Positions 1 through 5,216 of a stretch of 5,216 nucleotides of DNA are shown one piece after another. Origin of the DNA: Dehalococcoidia bacterium (GTDB taxonomy: Bacteria; Chloroflexota; Dehalococcoidia; Lucifugimonadales; UBA3495); assembly GCA_022823105.1 (NCBI GenBank), contig JAJDXU010000355.1, forward strand, positions 1 to 5,216. Direction: 5' to 3'. A program made the translations under genes and the position numbers. Below the pieces are notes generated by a model. It had not been told where the DNA came from and ran no database searches. It saw only the letters and a program-made list of their open reading frames with translations. Positions within the stretch are counted from its first letter, which is position 1; every line of letters starts with the position of its first letter.

Positions 1-379
1 GCAGGTGAGGGCAAGTGAGGAGTTTTCCTCATCGACCAAGGCGGTCAGCACGTGGGATTCTAGGACTCAAAATCGCAGAAATGCTCTCGGGCCGTGGCGC
101 CGACGAATCACCGCCTCCGGCGGAACTGGACCCCCAGGAACCCTGGAAAACAACCAAACCAGCAACCGACAGAACGAAAGGAACGCAATCGCAAACAAAC
201 GACCTGCCCGCCACTCGGGGGCAACCCCAACCGGTGAGTCGCCCTGACCATCTCCACGCCCGGGATGTGTGAGTCGGCGGCCGTGCGGGCGTGGAATCCG
301 CACGTCCCCGTCCCCGCGCAACAGGCGGTCGGCCTCCTCGGCCGGCGTCTGGGAGCGACAACCGGTGCGTCAGCACGAG
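1..379. other. Region with no supported gene upstream of argD
   Basis: No reading frame here gives a protein-like translation. The open frames on both strands are Arg/Pro/Ser/Gly-rich, lack a family signature and overlap each other, as expected of GC-rich noncoding DNA. What can be seen: a small hairpin with stem TGAGGA/TCCTCA at 16-31; a stretch at 145-204 with a single T (position 189); a GGGG-GCAA-CCCC tetraloop hairpin at 217-228; and longer GC-rich stems between 254 and 346. I looked for known riboswitch, tRNA, tmRNA, RNase P and SRP RNA signatures by eye and found none I could support. The far left could be the end of an upstream gene in frame 2 (stop at 245-247), but its translation does not resemble any family I know. 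Confidence 0.5.
211..346 (+). other. Cluster of potential RNA stems, function unknown
   Basis: Stems seen by direct complementarity: GGGG/CCCC closing a GCAA (GNRA-type) tetraloop at 217-228; CCACGCCC (254-261) with GGGCGTGG (287-294), a perfect 8-bp stem; CGTGCGG (282-288) with CCGCACG (298-304), a perfect 7-bp stem with a 9-base loop; and GTCGGCC (328-334) with GGCCGGC (340-346), 7 bp including one G-U pair. The second and third stems share bases 287-288 and are otherwise interleaved, so they exclude each other. GC-rich DNA yields such pairings by chance, and the best argD promoter lies downstream of all of them, so a leader role needs a separate upstream promoter that I do not see. Confidence 0.2.
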
Positions 380-407
380 TTGACTCAATGGCCAGTGGTC
401 ACTGCCA
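380..407 (+). promoter_or_regulatory. Two adjacent dyads at the argD promoter, possible operator
   Basis: TTGA-C-TCAA (380-388) is a perfect 4-bp-arm palindrome. It is followed directly by a longer imperfect dyad at 389-407: arms TGG(C)CAGTG and CACTGCCA around a central GT, with one extra C in the left arm. The second dyad covers the likely -35 hexamer, a position where a bound regulator could block RNA polymerase. The sequence does not look like the AT-rich ARG box bound by ArgR, so any regulator is unknown. The operator role is inferred from position and symmetry only. Confidence 0.3.
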
Positions 408-430
408 GCGATGCTGCAAAGGCGTATAAT
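402..430 (+). promoter_or_regulatory. Likely sigma-70-type promoter of argD
   Basis: The -10 hexamer is a perfect TATAAT at 425-430. Seventeen bases upstream, CTGCCA at 402-407 matches TTGACA at four of six positions. Transcription would start near 437, giving a leader of about 60 bases before the argD ATG. A better -35 match, TTGACT at 380-385, is 39 bases from the -10 and cannot pair with it. The identical -10 in an otherwise GC-rich stretch is the main support. Confidence 0.6.
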
Positions 431-495
431 GGCGGGCGGCCCGCGCACTCGTGAAAGTGCCTGGCGGCAAAAAACCAGAAGGGAGCAGACTACTC

Positions 496-1686
496 ATGCC
501 CAGCAATGCTGAATACATCGCCATCGAGCAGAAATACTACGCGCAAACCGTGCGTCGACGGCCTGTGGTCATCGTGCGCGGCGAAGGCTCCCGAGTCTGG
601 GATGCCGATGGCAAGGAATATATCGATTTCGTAGCCGGCTGGGCCGTGGACAACCTGGGCCACTGTCCGCCCGTCGTTGTGGATGCCATCGCCCAACAGG
701 CGGCCACGCTCATCCAGACCTCCAATCAGTTCTACACACTGCCTCAGCTCGATATCGCCGAAATGCTGATCGAAAATTCGTGCATGGACCGGGTTTTCTT
801 CTGCAACAGCGGCGCCGAAGCCGTCGAGGGCGCCCTGAAACTCGCCCGCCGCTATGGTAAGCTCCACAAGAACGGCGCGTACGAGGTCATCACCGCGTTC
901 AACTCGTTCCATGGACGCACCATGAACGCCGTGGCCGCCACCGGGCAGCCCCACTACCACGAGCTATTCGAGCCCATCCCCGAGGGTTTCACCTACGTTG
1001 ATTTCAATGAAGTCGAAGCCGTCATGAACGCCACCACCGACAACACCGTGGCCGTGATGGTCGAACCCGTGCAGGGTGAGGGCGGCGTCAACATCCCGGA
1101 CGAGGATTATTTCCAGCGACTGCGCGCGTGGTGCGACCAGAATGACATCCTGCTGATCCTGGACGAGGTCCAAACCGGCATGGGTCGCTTGGGCAGCCTG
1201 TTCGGCCACCAGGAATACGACGTGGAGCCTGACGTGATGATCCTGGCCAAAGGCCTGGGCTATGGTGTTCCCATCGGCGCATTCCTCTCCAAGGAGAATG
1301 CGATGGCTCTGACCTACGGCGACCACGGCAGCACTTTTGGCGGCAATGCCCTGACCACCGCCGCCGCAGCAGCCGGTACACGCTACCTGTTGGACAACGA
1401 CATATTGGGCAACGTCAAGCGCATGGAGGCCGTCCTCAACGACCGGCTGAATTGACTCAAAGCCAGGCATGGTTTCGTCGATGAGATCCGCTGCAAGGGT
1501 TTGTTGGCCGCCGTCCAGTTCGACAGCGACATCATGCCCCAAGTCATGGATGCCGCTGAGGCCGCCGGCGTCTTGCTCAACGGCGTCCGACCCAACGCGG
1601 TGCGTATCATGCCCGCGCTGAACATCACCGAGGACGAGATCGACGAGGGCGTTGGCCGCCTCGACACCGCCCTCAACAACGTATAG
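496..1686 (+). CDS. argD: Acetylornithine aminotransferase (class III), interrupted by an in-frame TGA at 1453-1455; possible pseudogene
   Basis: PLP-dependent class III transaminase of arginine biosynthesis, cytoplasmic; converts N-acetylglutamate semialdehyde plus glutamate to N-acetylornithine. Residues seen: NSGAEA (104-109), FHGRT (138-142), EPVQGEGG (190-197), DEVQTGMGR (223-231) with the PLP-contacting Asp, AKG with Schiff-base Lys252, and GSTFGGN (278-284). The frame runs 319 codons, hits TGA at codon 320, then continues in the same frame for 76 codons to TAG at 1684-1686. The downstream part is a normal ArgD C-terminal domain (IRCKGLLAAVQFD, then VRIMPALNITEDEID). Together they give 396 positions, typical for the family, so only one codon is wrong. 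The product truncated at 319 lacks the C-terminal small domain and should be inactive. ATG 496 is preferred over GTG 451 because AAGGGAG (479-485) lies 10 bases upstream and homologues begin near here. Related class III substrates (ornithine, GABA, succinylornithine) cannot be fully excluded. Confidence 0.85.
1453..1455 (+). other. In-frame TGA inside argD
   Basis: This TGA lies between codons for Asn319 and Leu321, and the ArgD-like reading resumes without any frame change. It is followed by C, a context known to favour leaky UGA termination. A 6-bp potential stem (1460-1465 with 1470-1475, including one G-U pair, loop GGCA) begins five bases after it. The argG and nitroreductase genes contain no in-frame TGA, so genome-wide reassignment of TGA is unlikely. 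A single C-to-T or G-to-T change from CGA or GGA, or a sequencing error, would explain it most simply. Confidence 0.9.
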
Positions 1687-1704
1687 AACCGGTCAATTCA
1701 ACGC

Positions 1705-1750
1705 AAACGACGACGGGACTCCGCCAGCAGGGTCGCCGTCGTCGTTTTTT
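1705..1750 (+). terminator. Intrinsic terminator after argD
   Basis: AAACGACGACGG (1705-1716) pairs perfectly over 12 bp with CCGTCGTCGTTT (1736-1747). The 19-base loop can add a shorter inner stem (GACTC at 1717-1721 with GGGTC at 1730-1734, including one G-U pair). The stem runs into T1745-T1750, then C and four more T. It starts 18 bases after the argD TAG. Its intact position behind the second half of argD supports treating both halves as one original gene. Confidence 0.9.
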
Positions 1751-2081
1751 CTTTTCCTGGGCCATGCGGGTCGTATGGCGATCGTGGTCATGCTGCTTTC
1801 AGTCCGCTCATGTTGAGACTATCGGGACCGTGCGATCACCATCTAACGTGTTCCGAGTCAATCAGCGATTTCATGATTGTACCCAACACATGTACGACAC
1901 AATCAGATTGTCATATTTTAGGTTGATTCCAATCGGATCTACCGACAGGCTCAAAGTGATATAAAGCCCGTCTCCACGATCCGACGGTAACCAAATCGGC
2001 ACTCGAATGCACCGTTTGTGCACATTGGCAGATCAGTATATCGCAGCTAACACGATGATTACGGCAATGCCGGGACCGAGG
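1751..2081. other. Lower-GC stretch without a supported gene
   Basis: Base composition drops sharply here: the block 1861-1920 is about 35% GC by hand count, against 65% or more in argD. The short open frames (for example 1764-1964 on the plus strand) have no start-site support and no recognisable family. TATAAA at 1960-1965 resembles a -10 but lacks a matching -35. I see no tRNA, no transposase remnant and no clear flanking direct repeat. Confidence 0.5.
1899..1911. repeat. Short perfect palindrome ACAATC-A-GATTGT
   Basis: A 6-bp-arm dyad with a single central A. The half-site GATTGT also occurs at 1875-1880. It lies about 170 bases upstream of the -35 of the unknown gene, rather far for a simple operator. 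It could be a protein-binding site or chance in AT-richer DNA. Confidence 0.25.
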
Positions 2082-2110
2082 TTGACATACGATTTTCCCG
2101 ATATTACAAT
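2082..2110 (+). promoter_or_regulatory. Near-consensus sigma-70 promoter of the unknown gene
   Basis: TTGACA at 2082-2087 is a perfect -35. After exactly 17 bases, TACAAT at 2105-2110 matches TATAAT at five of six positions. Transcription would begin near 2117, leaving a leader of about 22 bases that contains the AGGAGG. This is the strongest promoter by eye in the window, and it fixes the gene start at 2139, since the longer in-frame reading from 2007 would place the promoter inside the coding region. Confidence 0.8.
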
Positions 2111-2125
2111 GCAGACACATAATAT

Positions 2126-2131
2126 AGGAGG
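2126..2131 (+). promoter_or_regulatory. Perfect Shine-Dalgarno AGGAGG deciding the start at 2139
   Basis: AGGAGG followed by a 7-base spacer and ATG. No comparable site precedes the in-frame ATG at 2007. Together with the promoter at 2082-2110 it selects the 201-residue reading. Confidence 0.85.
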
Positions 2132-2138
2132 CTGGATC

Positions 2139-2744
2139 ATGCCCGGCACAACCAAGCAAGACCTGCTAGATTTTCTTGACTACGTATCGGACAAGGGATT
2201 GATGAAACAAGGGACAGCCCGAGCCCTCAAAACAGCTTGCAGTAAGGTGTTTGGTAACCTTGACGAGAATGAGGAACGTGATGTTATCGCTCTGGACTTG
2301 GACGAGGTGTGTCGCCGTTTCGAAAATTTGAACAGCACTTCCGTCGCTCCGAACACTATGCAGACCTATCGCAAACGGGTCAAACAAGCAGTCTCGGACT
2401 TCGAACGTTTCAATGCAGAACCATCCAGTTGGAAACCGTCTGGTGTCCAAAGGGCCGTCAGCAGCGGAAAGCGCATGGGCTCTACAATACCCAAAAATCA
2501 GTCCGGAGCGAGCGATGGTGAACCGGTCAATCGCGTATCCGGCGCAGTTAAATCGGCGGACGAAATTTTGTATCAATTCCCACTGCGGCAAGACGTGATC
2601 GTCACTATTTCAGGCATACCGTTCGACGTCAAGAAGTCTGAAATGGGACGTATGACCGCATTCTTGTCGAATTTGGTTGCCGATGTTGAAGAAGCTCACC
2701 CACCAATGCTGACTTCAGGCGTTTCTCGACACGACGCTAACTGA
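2139..2744 (+). CDS. Unknown 201-residue protein with integrase-like N-terminal domain
   Basis: No name can be assigned. Residues about 7-98 look like an all-helical SAM-like core-binding domain of tyrosine recombinases: a helix with LLDFLDYVSDKGL, then TARALKTACSKVFG, a DVIALDLDEVCRRFENL segment, and NTMQTYRKRVKQAVSDFERF ending in a Trp-Lys-Pro. A polar Ser/Gly/Lys-rich linker follows at about 100-140. The C-terminal part (about 144-182) has the pattern FPLRQD-VIVTISGIPFDV with an amphipathic helix after it. There is no recombinase catalytic domain (no R..HxxR..Y set), no signal peptide and no membrane segment. From memory, similar small proteins with this N-domain plus a PLR/GLPxDLT-like tail occur in diverse bacteria, but I could not check that. 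DNA binding is plausible; function is unknown. It has its own promoter and Shine-Dalgarno and lower GC (about 47-55% in sampled blocks), consistent with acquisition by transfer. It ends in TGA, whereas the three neighbouring complete frames end in TAG. Confidence 0.8.
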   Translation: MPGTTKQDLLDFLDYVSDKGLMKQGTARALKTACSKVFGNLDENEERDVIALDLDEVCRRFENLNSTSVAPNTMQTYRKRVKQAVSDFERFNAEPSSWKPSGVQRAVSSGKRMGSTIPKNQSGASDGEPVNRVSGAVKSADEILYQFPLRQDVIVTISGIPFDVKKSEMGRMTAFLSNLVADVEEAHPPMLTSGVSRHDAN

Positions 2745-2813
2745 GTGTTTAACTCCCAAGTCCGCATCGCCCAAGTTAACGTTTGATTGCAACGCGGTCG
2801 GCCTCAAAGCGAC

Positions 2814-2840
2814 AGGGTTAGATCCGGTGGATCGAACCCT
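2814..2840. terminator. Hairpin between convergent genes, possible weak bidirectional terminator
   Basis: AGGGTTAGATCC (2814-2825) pairs with GGATCGAACCCT (2829-2840) over 12 positions with one A/G mismatch and a 3-base loop. It lies between the unknown gene (ends 2744) and argG (ends 2879 on the other strand), where a terminator is expected. Neither side has a proper T-run, so intrinsic termination is uncertain. Confidence 0.35.
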
Positions 2841-2878
2841 TCTCGATTATCCTTACAAGGTAACTGCGTCAGTGAAAT

Positions 2879-4075
2879 CTACCCCTCCTGCTGACGCTGC
2901 TGCGTCCGCACCGGCAGCCCGTAGATGTCGATGAACCCCTTGGCCGCCGTGTGATCGAACTCGTCGGCTCGGTCGTAGGTCGCCAGCCCATAGTTGTACA
3001 GGGGCCGGTCCGCCGTCCGACCCACCACTACGCAGGAACCCTTGTGCAAGCGCACCCGGATGTCGCCGGAAACATGCCGCTGTGTGCTGTCCACGTATGC
3101 ATCCAGGTCCCGCCGATGGGCGGTGTACCACAATCCGTTGTACACCAACTCCGCGTATTCCTGGGCGATCCGCTCCTTTAGACGGCTCTGCTCGCGGGAC
3201 AACGTCATGGTTTCCAGGGCGCGGTGCGCCGCGTGCAGTAGGACGGCGGCCGGCGATTCATAAACCTCCCGGCTCTTGATGCCCACAAGCCGGTTCTCCA
3301 CGTGGTCAATGCGCCCGATGCCGTGCGCCCCGGCCAGTTCGTTCAGGTGGCCGATCATGGCGACACCGGCCATCGTCTCGCCATCCACCGCCGTGGGCAC
3401 TCCCTCCTCAAACCGAATCTCCACGTAGGCAGGTTCGTCCGGCGCCGAGCTGGGACTCACAGTCCACTCGTAAGCGTCTTCAGGAGGTTCCACCCAAGGG
3501 TCCTCCAACTCGCCGGCCTCCGCGCTGCGGCCCCACAGGTTCTCGTCGGTGCTGTACTTGTTGTTTGACGGGGCGATAGGCAGGTTCCGCTCCCGCGCAT
3601 ATTCCACTTCGTCCTCCCGGTTCATCCCCCACTCGCGGATGGGCGCTATCAGCTCGACGCCGGGAGCCAGCGCCGACACCCCAACTTCGATACGCACCTG
3701 GTCGTTGCCCTTTCCCGTGCAGCCGTGCGCCACTGCGTCCGCGTTGTGTTCGCGAGCCACATCGGCCAGGTAGCGCGCAATCAGCGGCCGGCCCAGTGCA
3801 GTGGCCAAAGGATATTGTCCTTCGTATATCGCCCCGGCTCGGAGAGCGGGCCACAGGAATTCGTCGACCAGGGTTTCCCTCCCGTCCACTGTCACAGCAT
3901 CCGACGCGCCCACTGCAAACGCGCGCTGGCGGATCGTTTCTAGGTCCACCATCCCTAGGTCGATGGTACAGGTGATCACGTCGGCGCCGTAATTTTCGCG
4001 AAGCCACGGCACAGCCACGGAGGTATCCAGGCCTCCGCTGTAGGCGAGTACGATTTTCTTGCGGTTGGTCGTCAT
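2879..4075 (-). CDS. argG: Argininosuccinate synthase
   Basis: Cytoplasmic enzyme joining citrulline and aspartate with ATP (to AMP and pyrophosphate) to form argininosuccinate, the penultimate step of arginine synthesis. The 398 residues match the usual length of about 400. The PP-loop ATP site AYSGGLDTS is at residues 11-19. GCTGKGNDQVRIE lies at 118-130, and YSTDENLWGRS at 174-184, both family signatures near the substrate site. SREVYESPAA is at 268-277. The C-terminal dimerisation part appears complete and ends in TAG. ATG at 4075 was chosen because AAGGAG (4093-4088) precedes it by 12 bases and the MTTNRKKIVLAYSGG opening fits the family. The same frame stays open further upstream but overlaps the nitroreductase gene and shows no homology. 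No clear promoter is seen in the 80-base gap to the upstream nitroreductase gene, so cotranscription is likely. It faces argD convergently, with the low-GC block between them. Confidence 0.96.
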   Translation of the reverse strand: MTTNRKKIVLAYSGGLDTSVAVPWLRENYGADVITCTIDLGMVDLETIRQRAFAVGASDAVTVDGRETLVDEFLWPALRAGAIYEGQYPLATALGRPLIARYLADVAREHNADAVAHGCTGKGNDQVRIEVGVSALAPGVELIAPIREWGMNREDEVEYARERNLPIAPSNNKYSTDENLWGRSAEAGELEDPWVEPPEDAYEWTVSPSSAPDEPAYVEIRFEEGVPTAVDGETMAGVAMIGHLNELAGAHGIGRIDHVENRLVGIKSREVYESPAAVLLHAAHRALETMTLSREQSRLKERIAQEYAELVYNGLWYTAHRRDLDAYVDSTQRHVSGDIRVRLHKGSCVVVGRTADRPLYNYGLATYDRADEFDHTAAKGFIDIYGLPVRTQQRQQEG

Positions 4076-4155
4076 GGACTCGGAGTACTCCTTTTTGCAA
4101 TTGATGATTCGCGGCAGCCGACGGCGCGAGTTGGGTACGCCAGGACACTCCCGGC

Positions 4156-4812
4156 CTACCAGGCGTTCCAGTGCACCATATCGTCCAGTGGCTCGCGATG
4201 CGCCGGACGGAAGCGGTCTCCGATGGTGTAGGCCATCGGTATCAGGCCCGCCTGCATCACGCGACGGTAGGGGATTCCCAGGATTTCCGCGGCTTCTTCC
4301 TCGTGCATCAGGTGGATGCAGGTGAACACGGAGCCGATGCCCCGCGCCCGGGCTGCCAACATCATGCTCCACGCAGCCGGCATGATGGTTCCCCACTGGG
4401 CGCTCTGAGCCAGCGCGGACGTATTGTCGGTCCGACCAGCGATGCATGGAATCACCAGCACGGGGGCGCGGTGCATATTGTCCGCCAGGTATTGGGCTGA
4501 ATCGCCGACCCGCTCCTGGACCGCAGCCCGGACGGGATCTTCATATTGAAGGTTTGTTGCCGAGGTCGGGGACTGCGTGTATTGTTGCCACCCTTTCCGG
4601 TACAGATCCGCCAGCGCCGAGCGCTTGGACTCGTCTGTAACCACCATGAAATGCCAGTTCTGGCGGTTGCTGGCCGTGGGCGCCTGTTGCGCAACGACCA
4701 AACATTCTCGGATCAGTTCGTCCGACACCGGCCGGTTAAAGTCCAGCCTCTTTCTCACGGCCCGGGTGGTGGTCAGCAGGGCGTCTGGCGGCAGGTCGTG
4801 AACGGCTGGCAT
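4156..4812 (-). CDS. Nitroreductase-family FMN oxidoreductase
   Basis: A 218-residue protein of the nitroreductase fold, usually a homodimeric cytoplasmic flavoprotein reducing nitro compounds, quinones or related electron acceptors with NAD(P)H. Seen: the N-terminal FMN-phosphate motif RAVRKRL (17-23), APTASNRQNW (44-53) where Ser/Asn contact FMN, GTIMPAAWSMMLAARARGIG (141-160) with the typical Ala-rich helix, and the C-terminal stretch around IPMAYTIGDR (191-200) with a closing HWNAW. Length is usual for the family. The ATG at 4812 has GGAG (4826-4823) 10 bases upstream and an extended -10 behind that. The stop TAG lies 80 bases before the argG ATG, suggesting a two-gene unit, though a functional link to arginine synthesis is not evident. 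The physiological substrate cannot be read from sequence. Confidence 0.9.
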   Translation of the reverse strand: MPAVHDLPPDALLTTTRAVRKRLDFNRPVSDELIRECLVVAQQAPTASNRQNWHFMVVTDESKRSALADLYRKGWQQYTQSPTSATNLQYEDPVRAAVQERVGDSAQYLADNMHRAPVLVIPCIAGRTDNTSALAQSAQWGTIMPAAWSMMLAARARGIGSVFTCIHLMHEEEAAEILGIPYRRVMQAGLIPMAYTIGDRFRPAHREPLDDMVHWNAW

Positions 4813-4847
4813 GAAACATCGGCTCCAAATCGTCGAATTCGCAATCT

Positions 4848-4856
4848 ATCATAGCA
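4848..4856 (-). promoter_or_regulatory. Extended -10 promoter candidate for nitroreductase-argG
   Basis: Read on the minus strand, TGCTATGAT gives an extended -10 (TGN before TATGAT, five of six matches to TATAAT). No good -35 is found at 17-18 bases, which extended -10 promoters can tolerate. Transcription would start near 4841, about 28 bases before the ATG at 4812. On the plus strand no convincing promoter for the divergent aminotransferase was found in 4813-4956. Confidence 0.5.
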
Positions 4857-4956
4857 TCAGTGTTGACGCCCGAATCCCGCCCGTCAGGTCAAAAAGTGGT
4901 AACCTTCAACCGAGGGCCAATCCTTTATTCTCCCCGCCATTGAGGAATTCATTACC

Positions 4957-5216
4957 ATGACTATTGCCACCCGCATGAGCCGCCTGGGGACCGAATCCGC
5001 ATTCGAGGTTCTCGCCAGGGCCCGCGCACTGGAGGCGCAGGGCCGCGAGATCATACACCTGGAGATCGGCGAACCAGACTTTGAGACACCGGAGCACATC
5101 GTCCAGGCCGGTATGAAGGCCCTGGAGGACGGGTACACCCACTATGGGCCAACGCCCGGCTTGCCTGAATTGCGTCAGGCCGTCGCGAGGAATAGCCGCG
5201 AGGTTCGCGGCATCGA
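4957..5216 (+). CDS. Class I/II aminotransferase, aspartate aminotransferase family, N-terminal part
   Basis: The first 86 codons of a fold-type I PLP transaminase; the gene continues past the right edge. The opening ESAFEVLARARALEAQG (13-29), IIHLEIGEPDFETP (32-45) and YTHYGPTPGLPELR (60-73) are the standard N-terminal signatures of the aspartate/alanine/aromatic transaminase subgroup that binds the substrate near the GEPDF glycine. The catalytic Lys and PLP-phosphate motifs lie outside the window, so the substrate (aspartate, alanine, LL-diaminopimelate precursor or aromatic) cannot be decided. ATG 4957 is preferred: GAGGA at 4942-4946 sits 10 bases upstream, while the next Met (codon 7) has no such site. 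It is transcribed divergently from the nitroreductase gene with 144 bases between the starts. If it makes aspartate it would feed ArgG, which is only inference. Confidence 0.92.
   Translation, partial: MTIATRMSRLGTESAFEVLARARALEAQGREIIHLEIGEPDFETPEHIVQAGMKALEDGYTHYGPTPGLPELRQAVARNSREVRGI

Noticed and set aside
200..245. Fragment reminiscent of a cobalamin riboswitch (CCCGCCACT followed by GAGTC)
   Set aside because: The remaining conserved boxes and their order are missing, so the resemblance is too short to call.
29..448. 139-codon minus-strand open frame upstream of argD
   Set aside because: The translation is Arg/Pro/Gly-rich without family signatures, it overlaps the argD promoter, and GC-rich DNA gives such frames by chance.
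1453..1500. Selenocysteine codon in argD
   Set aside because: ArgD is not a known selenoprotein family, the site is not a catalytic Cys position, and the downstream stem is too short and too near the TGA for a SECIS.
964..1542. 192-codon minus-strand frame opposite argD
   Set aside because: It is the antisense shadow of a clearly coding plus-strand gene; the protein shows no motif.
2815..2840. Minus-strand GGTTCGATCC resembling a tRNA T-arm
   Set aside because: The flanking bases do not form a 5-bp T-stem and no acceptor, D or anticodon arms are present; a simple hairpin explains it.
4082..4091. Palindrome GGAGTACTCC overlapping the argG Shine-Dalgarno
   Set aside because: Without a loop it can form only a 3-bp hairpin, too weak to argue for translational control.
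4076..4447. In-frame upstream extension of argG to 4447
   Set aside because: It overlaps the end of the nitroreductase gene, lacks ArgG homology, and the Shine-Dalgarno supports ATG 4075.

Overview
The window is bacterial chromosomal DNA of high GC content. Sample 60-base blocks counted by hand are about 65% GC in argD and 72% in argG. It carries housekeeping amino-acid metabolism genes, interrupted by one lower-GC block. The protein style (an ArgG close to 400 residues, a class III transaminase, a small FMN nitroreductase, a subgroup-I aspartate-type transaminase) would suit an uncultured marine or soil bacterium such as a Chloroflexota lineage. That placement is impression only and untested. 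Layout from left to right: (1) Positions 1-379 hold no convincing gene but contain a T-poor tract and several GC-rich potential RNA stems. (2) A perfect TATAAT with two dyads just upstream marks the promoter of an acetylornithine aminotransferase gene (argD, + strand, 496-1686). Its reading frame is complete except for one in-frame TGA at 1453-1455, and it ends at a strong intrinsic terminator. (3) Positions 1751-2878 form a lower-GC block: an apparently gene-free stretch, then a near-consensus promoter (TTGACA, 17 bases, TACAAT), a perfect AGGAGG, and a 201-residue unknown protein with an integrase-like N-terminal domain but no recombinase catalytic domain. (4) On the minus strand, a nitroreductase-family gene (4156-4812) is followed after 80 bases by argG (2879-4075), in an arrangement that looks like a transcription unit. 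(5) A class I/II aminotransferase starts divergently at 4957 and runs off the right edge. Functionally, argD (N-acetylglutamate semialdehyde to N-acetylornithine) and argG (citrulline plus aspartate to argininosuccinate) are two arginine biosynthesis steps. They face each other with the low-GC block between them, so the block may be an insertion into an arginine locus. The aspartate-type transaminase at the edge could supply aspartate for ArgG, but its substrate cannot be read from the part visible. The points most worth a second look are the single in-frame TGA in an otherwise intact argD, and the compact unknown gene with its own strong promoter between the two arginine genes.
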